A model generated the notes under the pieces. The model searched no databases and was not told the DNA's origin. It was given only the letters and a program-made list of their open reading frames with translations. Below, one piece after another: positions 9,342 to 19,586 of a stretch of 25,383 bases of DNA. The DNA is taken from contig QAXH01002123.1 in the NCBI GenBank assembly GCA_004335635.1, positions 10,178 through 35,560 on the forward strand, in the 5' to 3' direction. Source of the stretch: Chloromonas sp. AAM2 (Eukaryota; Chlorophyta; Chlorophyceae; Chlamydomonadales; Chlamydomonadaceae). How positions within the stretch are numbered: the stretch's first letter is position 1; every line of letters begins with the position of its first letter. Position numbers and translations under genes: made by a program.

Positions 9342-10747
9342 GGCATGGAGGCGGAGGCATGTAGGCAGGAGGGAAGCTCATGGACCTTATCCACGCCACC
9401 ACTCATGCCAACCCCTGGCTCAGTGGTCTGGCGAAGTCTGGCAGATGCTGAGCAAGTGTGTCTATGTTTGTCATGTTGTTGAGTGTGTTGATGGTGCAGG
9501 TGTTTTTCACTGTGCGTCATGCAGACAATCGTGTGTGCGTTTCAGTTCCATGACTTTTCACCTTGTGTGACAACTGACAATTGCATGTGGGTTTCAGAGC
9601 TGTTGATGGCACTTTGTGAATCTATTTTCCACGTATGGGGCCACCCCTGCACTGTCTTGGTTCTGATACCTGGCAGGTAACCACTAACGCTAACTGTCTA
9701 AAACACTTGTTGTTTGAGAACACTGTTGTGGTCATACAGGCCATCCGTTTGAGCTCACGGTGCTCAGCAAGGCCTGTCTAATGCAGGCCATCTGGAAGTA
9801 CACAGTGTTTGCGTGTGCATTGAATGTTTAGAACATTCACGCTAATGTAGGCTTGGAGAGGCTTGATAGTCGCTTGTGGAACCACTGAGAGGCTAGTGAC
9901 CTCTCACGTTGTTAGAGCTATGGAAGCTTCTTCCTGCAAGTGGTGATGTACGATTTGGCCTGACACTTTTTGTGATGAGTGGCTCGCGTTGAGTAACGCA
10001 CACTCCAGAATTGTGAGTGCGTTGTTCGAATGATGTCTGCCATAACCCAGCTGTTGTAACAATCAGGCTCCACGACTGGCCATAACAGCTGATCAATGCA
10101 ACCTACGTGTAGGCGGAGGTATCATCGAACTCTGCTCAGTTCAGGCATTGCAGTTAGAACTGGTGGACCAGTGGCCAAATAGTTCAACATACACAGACAC
10201 AGTGCAACAACGGCAGGCTCACTTACCACCTGCCGCTATGGAACCCTGCAATTTCGGCTGCTGTTGATACATCATATCAATCCTTTCTGTCAATGCTTGT
10301 CGACGTCATGGGTCCAGGATACTGTTGTTCTACCCAGTTTCCCTGGACCTGCTTGCCTGCTTGCATGTCCGCTATTTAGGTGCTTAAACCTTTGTAGTGT
10401 CCATGAACTGCCAGGCCATGGCATGCCCAACCACATGCGTTTGAGGACGCGCCTTTAGTCATCTGTCTGCATCTGTTGACACGCCGTCCCATCAACTGGG
10501 ACTTCGTCCGCGCCGTCTTATCAACTGGGACTTCGCCTGCGCTTGAAACGAGCTCCATCTGAGGAAAACCAATTTGAATTTGTCGGTTGCGCGCGGTGGT
10601 TGATCCAGGTTATGGTCAGAAGTGCAAGTGTACATGCTCGGCCGACCACGAGCACACATGGCGTGAGCATCGACCGCAGTGCCTAAGTGGTTGTCCCATG
10701 ATGACCCCAACACAATCCTAGCTGTGGCAAGTTTGAGCTGAGACTGC
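9342..10747. other. Long intergenic region
   Basis: About 1.4 kb with no convincing exon. A small perfect hairpin (GGCCTG, 7-nt loop, CAGGCC) lies near 9771-9789. The last ~270 nt should hold the promoter of the gene starting at 10748, including a 29-bp tandem described separately. Confidence 0.45.
10482..10539 (+). promoter_or_regulatory. Two tandem 29-bp units with a dyad, ~210 nt upstream of the Gln-rich gene
   Basis: Units 10482-10510 and 10511-10539 differ at only a few positions. The first contains a perfect dyad, GTCCCA-TCAAC-TGGGAC; in the second the left arm is changed to GTCTTA. Repeated dyads upstream of a start codon suggest a protein-binding site, but this is inference only. Confidence 0.45.
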
Positions 10748-13700
10748 ATGGCTGGGGATGAGAAGCATTTGGACAAGCTGCTGGCAGCCAGGCGCCGCAC
10801 AGCCAGTCTACAAGCACGGCTGGCAGCTCAGCATGGCCTCATGCAGGAACAGCAGCGGTGCATGCGCATCTTGGCCTCTCTCAATGGGCGTGCAGCACGA
10901 CGTACCAGTCCTAAGCGCCCTGCAGTACGCATGTTGCAAGCAGATGCTTGCAAGTTGCCTAGCGTGCCACATGACATTCCACAACAGCTCGTGGTGGGAC
11001 AAAGTGCCCAGAGCTCCAAGGTTCTGTTGCCCACTACTCAGCAAGGGCAAGGGTTGCACAACCTGAATCATCTACTATTCTCAGACCAGGACATCAGTCC
11101 CTCAGCCTCATCCAGCAGCAGCACATTCTCTCCAGCCTCCTGGCCACAGCACATCACCGCTGTCCGTGCGCAGCCTCACCACCAGTCCACCAAAGACGAA
11201 GGAATAAGCAACAATTCTGATGACCTTCACACGCAGTCAGCAACTGGCAGTATCACACACGTGCAGCAGGCGCAAGCAACAACAGCGAGTTCTATGGATG
11301 GGCATGCTCACTCCCATATTGATTCTTTTCACACGGCAGATAACCTCGCTGTCACCCTTTTTACCACTACTCAAGAACAGCCCTTGTATTATCACCCCAC
11401 AGACCAATGGGCCACCATCATCGCCGAGGAACAGCTGACGCGTTCAAATGCCAGGCCAACAAACTCAGCCGGAAATGCCATGTTGTCTTCAGTTACTATC
11501 GAGCCAGCACATGAGCCTGTGTTGTCAGGGCCCAGCAGCCCAGGCTCCGGGGTGATCCAATACCCTGGGCCACAGTCCCTGCCATGGAATGTACTCAGCA
11601 ATGCTGCATGGAATGACACATGGCCCCAGGACACTGACGCTGACACGCAGACACTTCAACCCTTGGAGCCTCTGTCCCACTCCATGCACACTCTAACCCA
11701 CACACAGCCAGTCCACCAACTCACCCACGCACCACTTCGCACTACCCAGTCTGCCCCTCAGCATGCCAACACCATGCAGCCTGCGCCCCACCTGGTTCAA
11801 GATACACCTGACCGCCTGCCCAAAGCTGGCCTGCTGACTCCCGCCCGCCACCCGCCCTCTCATATGCCCCACATGCACGCAATCCTCCCGCAACAGCCCT
11901 GCCTACCCCACAGTTCCCCAGCCCCTTCCATGCCCACCCTATCCCCCCTAAACCAGCACATGGCGTCCGCCAGCTTCAACACTTCACCTGCCAATGCCAG
12001 CCCCAGTGTGCATGCACTTCGGAACCCTCCGATCAACACCATGAGACAATCTGAACAGCAGCAAGACATGGTACAAAACCCTCAACCTGCAGAGCTGTGC
12101 CGCCACGGCATGGATTCACTGCTTTCACTTGTGCGCACGGCTGCCTCCGGGCGAGTACAGCAGAAAGCACAGCAGCGGTACCTACAGGTGCAGCAGCAGC
12201 AGCCGCACAAACAGCACCCAGGCCAACAGGCCCAGTCCGAACAACAGGTGCAGCGGCACGACCACGCAGTGCAAATGCAGCAGCAGCGGTCAAAGGAACC
12301 ACAGCAGGAGCAGCAACAGCAACAGGAGCAGCAGCAGCAATGGCATCAGCAGCAGCAGCGGCTGCACGTTCTAGGCTTTGAGGCCCCAACAGTGGGTGTT
12401 GGCACCGACCCCGCACCTGACGTGTCCGCCCAGCGGGTGTGGGAACACGTGCAGGGCCGCAGGTGGCAGCGCAGCAACAGCGCCTGCACCCCGCCACACA
12501 GCCCTCGGCAGCCGCTCAACGCCCGGCCTGGCCCACATGAAGCCCTTCACGACCCTGCGATTGTTGTGAACAGGCACATGGCCCATGCGATTCACATTTC
12601 AACTGATAAGACCAGCGATGTGGGTGTCACCGGTCTGCGGTCGTCATTGCAGTTGGGATCGCCGGTGCCCCCGGTAGGTGATGAGGCGTGGCATGGCATG
12701 GCACAGGTGCACTAGCCGTAGAACAGTTGCCACTTTCACGGACCGCAGGGTTGGCTGGCGATCAGTACTTCACCCGATTGCCACAGCTGCCGTCAGTTAT
12801 GTGCTTGCTCATACACATAGTAAACCTGCACCCTGCAGAAGATCTCGCATGCCTATCCACACATGGCCTCATGGTATGGCAGCGCCATTGATGGCAAATT
12901 CATCCCATGGCCTTGCATCATCCAAGGACCGTTGTCATTGCAATTCACACTGCAGGAGGACAGCACTATCCCAGACCTGCAGGGCGAAGCTCAGTGCGCA
13001 GAACAAGTCATGACATCCCGCCTACCCCTAGCCTCCCAGCGGACAGACTGGCATCTCAGTAAGGCATCTGCATCTGAGCTGCCACAGGGCATGGAGCAGC
13101 ATCCTCCCATGCCGCGCGCTGCCCGTCCAACCCATCACCCAGACGGCTGCACAGTGCATCTTGATGCCCAGACCTCAAACAGCAGCACCAGCCCTCCGGT
13201 TAGCGAGCTTACCATCACTGGCAGTCGTACTGCAATTGATGGCCGATGCAGCAACAGTACTACCTCACGCCAGGCAAATGAACTATCGGCTGACAGCAGG
13301 GGGCTCGGTGCTAGCAGCAGACAGGACAGGGAAGGGGTGTTGCGTGTCGTGAGGCCCCAGCTGCCGGTAATGCTGCTGCTGCAGCCACCAGGCCATGACG
13401 CGCATCCGCTCATGCAGGTCACTCAGGGCGCATGTGAGCGTATGCCACAGGCAACCTGCCGCCTTACCCTTAGCTCTAGCGAAGCAAGCGACGATGATGA
13501 TATCATCATGCAGCCTCTGGATCCTGTCGTCAGTGGCATGGCACCGCATGGTGCTGAATGGGGCAGTTCCACACCTGGGCTTCCGGCTGCACTGCCACCT
13601 GAGTTGCGGCTACCCTGCGCTGACGTGCACATCAGTCCCATGGACAGTACCATGTGCAGCCCCTGGGGTGGCATGCAACCGCATGGTGGTGAAGGAACAG

Positions 13701-14449
13701 CAGATGAGGAGCAGGACACGCCTGAGCTGCTGCCCGCTTCCTCCCCCTTTGTTGCGCTGTCACAGAGGCAGCCGTCAATGGTCAATCATGGTAGGTTGGA
13801 CAGGGGGCGGATGGCAGCAGGCAGGTGGCTAAGGGGCATGTTGAAAGGAGCTGAGGGGCAGTGGTGCGTGGGCTCAAGGTACAGCACAAGTGCTAAGCGC
13901 TTGGTTTGCAAAGGGGCCACGATGTTGTGACTGAGTGTAAACGTTTGCAGTGGTCGTTTCACTGGTTCAGACTTTGCTGTGGTTCTGTGATTGATGGCCC
14001 AGGGTATCCTTGGTGGAGTCGGTTGCTGCTCTGTGGCACAGGTGGCCTTGCCTGCGTGTGCGTTCTGTCTTTGTTCGCCGCGAGTACAAGTCAAAGTGCA
14101 TATTATACACTGCACTGTGTAACTGGACACTGTGTAACCGACAGTTCAGGGTGTCGCATGTACCAGCATGACTGACGACATGACGCATTACACCGCAACC
14201 ACCATTGTTTTTGTCTACCTGTGCACGGCCAGCGCTAGACCAAGCCCACGAATTGTTTGCCGGTGTGTCGCAGGGATGGCCGACCTGAATGCCAAAGACA
14301 CGTTCGACCTGAATGCGCACCTATCCTGGAACGATTGGCCTGAGGCCCTGGGCGGCCTGGCGGCCGTGTCTAGCAGCACGGAGTTGCAAATCCAATCATG
14401 GCTCAAGGGCAGCCTTGTGGGTCCTTTGTCACAAGTTCCAGAGCTCTGA
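10748..14449 (+). CDS. Large Gln/Ser/His/Pro-rich disordered protein (three exons)
   Basis: Exons 10748-12706, 12956-13790 and 14274-14449 join in phases 0 and 1 to give 989 residues. The second donor (CATG|GTAGGT) and third acceptor (CGCAG) are good. If intron 2 is retained, translation instead ends at 13930. Residues 5-52 form a basic, helix-prone segment (LLAARRRTASLQARLAAQHG). Most of the rest is low complexity, with a Gln-rich block at about 481-539 encoded by CAG/CAA runs. A Ser/Pro cluster follows (SACTPPHSPRQPL), resembling proline-directed phosphorylation sites. Near residue 830 an acidic patch runs into hydrophobics (SSSEASDDDDIIMQPLDP), loosely like a SUMO-interacting motif. The last 57 residues, on their own exon, are more ordered-looking (DTFDLNAHLSWNDWPEALGG). 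No known domain is recognised; a regulatory or scaffold role is only a guess from composition. Confidence 0.65.
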
Positions 14450-14729
14450 TTCCGTCTGGCCATTCTGTGCGGCCATCCCAGTGGACTGTCCCTTTAAGGA
14501 CTGGTGCTAGTGCCTCGCAAGTTGTTGTGCCTGAAGTATGCCATAACTAATTTGGAATTTGACCGTTGATTCAAGCACGCGTGTTTTGCTGTCTGTCGCT
14601 CATCAGTGCGCCTAGCAGAGTGGCACCCGTACGATTGAATATTCATGCAACAGCAACAGCAGCAGAAAGTCAACAGCAGCCGGGACATTCATGAACATGA
14701 AGAGTTAGGGGCGGGTTCGGCAGGTCGCA

Positions 14730-14734
14730 TGTAA
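14730..14734 (+). terminator. Possible poly(A) signal TGTAA of the Gln-rich gene
   Basis: TGTAA is the usual polyadenylation signal in Chlamydomonas-type green algae. This copy lies 281 nt after the stop at 14449. A 5-mer is weak evidence by itself. Confidence 0.25.
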
Positions 14735-15074
14735 CATAGCTACATGAAGCCAGATGCTGACTCAACATGGCGGGTGATGTTTTTACAGGGTGTTAGAAAG
14801 CACGTGTCCTTACTCAAGAGACGATCTCATCAGCGTGATCATTGCCTGGCCTTGTGTAACAGCTTGGATGAAGTCAACTTCAAGTCTTCAGATATGTTCA
14901 GAGGCCAATGTTACAGTTTTTTTCTGGTTGACATTGCAGAACAGCCACATTGGCTTCGTTTTACACAACGGCGAGCCTTTTACAACAGACCAAACCAAAC
15001 TGTGCGTCTAGCAATTCATACTGCACAACGTTTCTCAACATGCATATCACAAGAGCCTCAGCCAGGCGTTGTCC

Positions 15075-15079
15075 TTACA
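15075..15079 (-). terminator. Possible poly(A) signal TGTAA of the multi-pass membrane gene
   Basis: TGTAA on the minus strand, about 180 nt beyond the stop codon at 15257-15259. Confidence 0.25.
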
Positions 15080-15256
15080 CACCCAACCTTGTGTCACAAG
15101 AGGACAGATGGTTCTCCATGTCGTTCCAGAACACACATAGAATTGTCACATGTTCGGCTTGCTTGTGTTCACACTTGGTGCATGTGGGGCCCCCTGGTGT
15201 GAGGTCTATGAAGAGTAATTCAACAGGCCGCACCTCTGCAAGCCACATGCGACATG

Positions 15257-17786
15257 TCACGGGTACCTGCCCCGCCGGATCGCCTGGCTTGCATCAAGGC
15301 ACGTGCGCCAGAAAGCTTGGCTGAAGGCACGCACTTTGTATTCAGGACCATACCAGAAGTGACCATCATGAAATCTTGTCCAGGAAGTCAGCTGACTGAA
15401 CACCATCCCAAACCAGGCCATTTTACCTCGTAGGGCTAGAGCAAAAACTTGTGCCCAGCCGACCTTCAAGGCAAAAAGAAAATTAATCCACGCAAGATAA
15501 CCCCACACCAAGAAGTACGCTGAGACCAGGTAAAACAATATCACTTCCCGCAGGTCAAGCCCAGTGTGTGTTATGACGTGATGAACGCCCCGGCAAAAAC
15601 TGACAGGGCCGAGGATAAAATCCAGGAAGGTTCTCTCCTGCATGTGATGGCCATAAGACGTAGCAAGAACTGACCGTGGCTGACATTGCTTGAATTCTTG
15701 AGTAAGCAAGCACAGCTGGTGTTGATACATTGCATACAGATGCGCTTTGTCGTCGTGCCAATCTCGTCATTGCAACATCGCTTCGAGCATGAAGCTGCAG
15801 ATGCGTCTGACTACATGCTATGCTGAGTATGGGATGCACATGATGCACAGGCAGCTCACATTTGGATGCTAAACACGAATCATGCATGTTACTGCTGAGC
15901 GTTGTGTTGCTTTGTGACTGTCGGCATGGTGCCGTAATAAAACCTGGTGTGCGTGACCACCTGGCTCCGCCTGGTGTGATAGTAAGTGCTGTTAAGTACT
16001 CGTGTATTGCCGCACTCACTCTGATGACCTTGCCAAGGATGTGCTCATCGTAGTACCTGGGCAGCCTGTCACCCCAGAGCAGCGCAAGCTCTGCACTCGA
16101 CGAAGCGAGACCGCAACACATCGTCGTGGCTCGGTTAGATGGAGCAACACTGGCACACCTGCCCATCCTCTACACCAGGAACTGTACAGTGTGATGGTCG
16201 GCACTCTGGCTGGTGTGACCTGGTGTTTCGTCACATGGGTGTCCCAGTGCATATGATGACCCATGGAGAGTAATGATCACGGACCACCTGGTTCATAGCT
16301 GTGCACGATGCCTGCCATAGTCATGGTACTCCCTTGAGTCATTTGACGTCAAGCGCTCAACGAACCTACACGGAAAATCCTGTTCTGACACAATCCTGGG
16401 ACATGCGACATCTTGGGCACAGAGTCATGGGGCCTTTGGCAATTCTGCCCAGTGGGAGCTGGATGCCAGTCTGGCACTTACGTTGATGTACATACGACAA
16501 CTTGAACTTGCCACTGAAAAGTATAACTGCCACACAGCCAGGATCATCCAGCCAAAACGAAAGCCTTGAAAGCATAATTCCTTGCATGGTGCACACACGT
16601 CACCCGAAACCCGAAGGCCAGCCACATCTGCGGAAGCCCATGCATATAAGGGCTTATAATCTTCTTCTAACCTTCTTCTAACCTTCTGCTAACCCGCTTT
16701 GAAGCAGCCCATAATATGTGCGACATCAACACAACAGATGGTTCCAACGCCAAAATGGGTGTGGAGTTTACATTTCTTTAACATTTTTATAATCTCACCT
16801 TTCCTCTTCTGAATCAATCTGTCAGCATGCGTTTGCGCCTTTTCCTCGTGTCGATCGTATTTCCTGCTGTTTGCACTGACGTCTGCGAATGACCATGAAG
16901 CAAACAAACCTCAACACACGCACTTGCTCAGAGTTGGCTGCATGACGGATGTGTGTAGAGTACAGCAGGTTATGCCCACATGCACTGTACACGAACACCT
17001 GCAAGCCTAGCAACTGAACAGACGGATACCGTTACCAGGGCAAAGAAACCAAGAGCAGCAGGACAAATTAACAGAGAAAGCAAAAGCAGAAGCAGAAGCA
17101 CGGAGAGGAGTCAGAGGTCAATCGAAGGCCGAAGGTCAGCAGCTGCCAAGACCACGAAGACGATGGTGCAGCACTATGGAGCCTTAGCATGACTCACAAG
17201 GACGTGTCACGCGGACTTCCTTCAGAATACTTATGACAGGTGACATGCGTGTAAGCCCAAACTCAACCACTCGCAGTCCCTGTCTCAGCTGGCTGCAGCC
17301 TCGCTGTAACTTTGTTTTGCTCCATCCCCTCACTGACAGTGCCTGACCTTTGCGTGTGAAGTTAATGTGACCAGAATGAAGTGGCCTGGAAGGTCCTCAT
17401 GTTCAACTGAAGAACGTGAGGCGCATGAGCCAGCCACCCTGGATTGTTGTCTTACCGGCCAAGAGCGCGGCAGCCTTGATGTCATCCCCCATATCGACCG
17501 CCAATTGAACATCCGAGAGGAGTGCACGCTGGCTCCGGAGATCCATGAGCATCTGCTGCTGTTCGTCTGCCACCATGCGGGCTAGTTCACCTATCTCGAT
17601 CTGAAGATCCAGAAGGCTGTGTCTGCGAGACCAGTCCTTAGACATCACTTCAAAGACCAGACTGAACACCATGTAGAAATGGGGCACGAAGGCAAGGAAG
17701 AGTGCCAAGAGCGCAAGTGCAGCCATCAACCCGTGCACCTCTGGATCTGCCATTGGCAGGGCGTCAAGGGTCATATTGGCTAGCAT
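15257..17786 (-). CDS. Unrecognised multi-pass membrane protein with an N-terminal coiled coil (five exons)
   Basis: Proposed minus-strand exons are 17786-17456, 17006-16920, 16564-16482, 16088-16020 and 15688-15257. Phases 1, 1, 0 and 0 close to a 333-residue frame ending in TGA. Exon 1 is the best supported: after the ATG comes a long hydrophobic helix at about 20-48 (GLMAALALLALFLAFVPHF...), then a heptad-like amphipathic stretch at about 49-100 (LLDLQIEIGELARMVADEQQ). Later exons add FRFGWMILAVWQLYFSV (about 141-157), GDRLPRYYDEHILGKVIR, and two hydrophobic spans at about 238-264 (VILFYLVSAYFLVWGYLAW) and 268-290. The tail is soluble and basic (ASQAIRRGRYP). I do not recognise the family. 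Weak points are exon 2, the NAGAG acceptor of exon 4 and the exact acceptor of exon 5: 15688, 15679 and 15637 are all in phase. Alternative ATGs at codons 5 and 12 are possible. Confidence 0.5.
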
Positions 17787-17944
17787 GGCGTGATTGAAGC
17801 GACGAGAAGATAGCAAACACGCAGTTACAACTCACACAGACGCAGTTTCAAACGGAGAACGGAGAACGGGCCGATTACGTTGATAGCAGGGTTTCCCACG
17901 CTCGAGTCGGCCGTTTCACACAGCGCTTTGTTCGTTGTGTGTAG
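17787..17944. promoter_or_regulatory. Possible short bidirectional promoter
   Basis: About 160 nt separate the minus-strand start at 17786 from a possible plus-strand start at 17945. The sequence holds a tandem GGAGAAC repeat (near 17854-17868). It works as a divergent promoter only if the doubtful gene on the right is real. Confidence 0.3.
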
Positions 17945-18382
17945 ATGCAGACACGCTCAGCCGCCATCCACCCGCCCACCGGGTTTCTTGCGGTGCTGGG
18001 GGCGGCGGGGAAGCCGTCAAAGGACACGGAACGAGGCTACGTGAGCACAAAAGGCGCCTGCAAAGCGAGCTAGGCAAGCGTGCCATGAAAGTGGAAACTC
18101 CATGCATGTCGAGAGAAGAGCACCAGCGTGCCATGAAAGAAGGCTTGAGACGAGCTAGCAGCTCCCTCATCATGTACTCTGCATGCGAGCCTGTGTGTTG
18201 CGCACAAGCAGGTTGATGTCGGGCATGTCCTTGGCTCGAAAGCTCACCCTAAGCTGCATGCCATGCGGCGAGGTCGGTGCCTTCCCCGCATTTGGCGCTC
18301 GTTAGCTCAACCAGCGCTCCCTGGTGCTGTCACAACCCTGGCCGGACACAGCCTTGATGCAGCGCTTCATGTTAAACATTGA
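17945..18382 (+). CDS. Doubtful small two-exon gene
   Basis: An ATG at 17945 opens MQTRSAAIHPPTGFLAVLGA, which is transit-peptide-like, to a good donor at 18041 (TAC|GTGAGC). An acceptor at 18209-18211 would continue in phase for 56 codons to a TGA at 18380-18382, giving 88 residues. A competing frame through the proposed intron (to 18216) encodes a charged, helix-like stretch (LREHKRRLQSELGKRAMK) but lacks an upstream ATG. Neither resembles a known family. Confidence 0.2.
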
Positions 18383-18780
18383 GTTTTGATGAACACTGAA
18401 TTTTTAGGTCAGCAATTGCATTGATTTTTAGGTCCTCTTTTGTACCCGACCTGTCCCGATGTGTGGTTCCTGAGCGTGATGATATCTGCCTGCCAGTTCC
18501 ATTCGCTTAATGAAAGTGACAGATCACTCAATGCTCCTGAGCTTCTGGTCCTGAGATTTGTTGCCAATTTGTCCCATTTTTGGATTCTGGCGACGTGCGC
18601 GACCTCCTTCCTTTTTTCTATTGTACTGTGGTTCTTTTCTATTGTACTGCCTGGAGTCTCAGGAGTGACGCGATAGATTACATGGAGGAGTCAGGACATA
18701 GAATGACTGGCTAAAGCAGAGAAAATGCCGACTAGGTATAGAAGAGAAGTGTACGTTAAAGTGCTGCCACCACTTTCATT
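18383..18780. other. Intergenic region with small direct repeats
   Basis: No gene seen. Two local duplications occur: a TGATTTTTAGGTC-like pair at about 18398-18434, and TTCTATTGTACTG twice at about 18617-18652. Confidence 0.45.
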
Positions 18781-19047
18781 CCATGCATACAGCAGCCACT
18801 ATTCCGTGCATGCAGGCGTCACCATTCCTTGCATGCAACAGCCATCCTTACATGCATGAAGCTGTCACCACTCCATGCATACAGCAGTCACCGTTCCATG
18901 CGCGCAGCAGCCACCATTCCGTGCGCGCAGCAGTCGCCATTCCAGGCACGCAGCAGGCGCCATTTCAGGCATGCAGCAGTCACCATTCCATGCATGCAGC
19001 AGCCACCATTCCATACATGCAGCAACCACCATTCCATGCATGCAGCA
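18781..19047 (+). repeat. 24-bp minisatellite, about 11 diverged copies
   Basis: The unit is close to CCATGCATGCAGCAGTCACC plus ATTC. Copies vary mostly at single bases (GCATGC to GCGCGC, GCATAC or GCACGC). Because 24 is a multiple of three and the unit lacks plus-strand stops, all three plus frames stay open across the array, which explains the overlapping frames seen here. No evidence of translation. Confidence 0.9.
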
Positions 19048-19586
19048 CCCTTTGTGAGCAAACTGTCAACAATCCAGATCAATACAGCCCCTCCTTCTCA
19101 ACCCCACCTTGCCCCTGGAAATATGGCATCAGTATGGCATCAATACAAGTGTTTGTGAGCCAAGGCAACGGCTGATGTTGGTAGCACACTGATGTTGCCT
19201 GGCTGGTGCGCATTGGATGCACTGTGGTATACAATTGGATGCACTGTGCATGTGCTAGGTGAGGTACTGCAGTCCTTAGTCCAGCATGTGTGTGGCGCAA
19301 CCAATGCTAGCATATTGCAGAGTGTGTGCATGGTTGGTGCTGTGCTTGGTGCTTGTACAACCTTTATCAAATAAACTTCCACGACCACCCCCTCATTGAA
19401 AGTATGGCTTCTTCAGAAGGGCTACTTGCATTTAAACCCATAACTTTCATGAGGTATTTCATGAGTACGTTTCTTAGTGTGATGAGTGAGTTCAACCACG
19501 CGCATTCCGTGTCATTCATTCATTCCTTCATCATTGCGAAGCACTGATATATAGTTTGTCTTAAAGCATTCGAACATCAGATACAA
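19048..19586. other. Upstream region of the UVR-like gene
   Basis: No exon identified. ATTGGATGCACTGTG occurs twice (about 19210-19224 and 19233-19247). The promoter of the gene starting at 19587 should lie in the right part; no TATA box is evident. Confidence 0.4.

Larger units (their letters stand above)
14450..15256. other. Convergent intergenic region
   Basis: Between two converging genes. A 152-codon plus frame (14744-15202) has a mixed, Cys/His/Arg-rich composition and no splice context, so I read it as chance. The likely poly(A) signals of both neighbours lie here. Confidence 0.4.

Noticed and set aside
12033..12497. 154-codon minus frame rich in Ala
   Set aside because: It is the antisense of the CAG/CAA-rich Gln block; such repeats have no stops on the opposite strand.
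14744..15202. 152-codon plus frame
   Set aside because: Composition looks random (many Cys, His, Arg), there is no splice context, and it lies in the likely 3' UTR zone of two converging genes.
16980..17192. Arg/Ser-rich plus frame resembling an SR-protein tail
   Set aside because: It is the complement of a polypyrimidine tract that sits where the minus-strand gene needs one before an acceptor near 17007.
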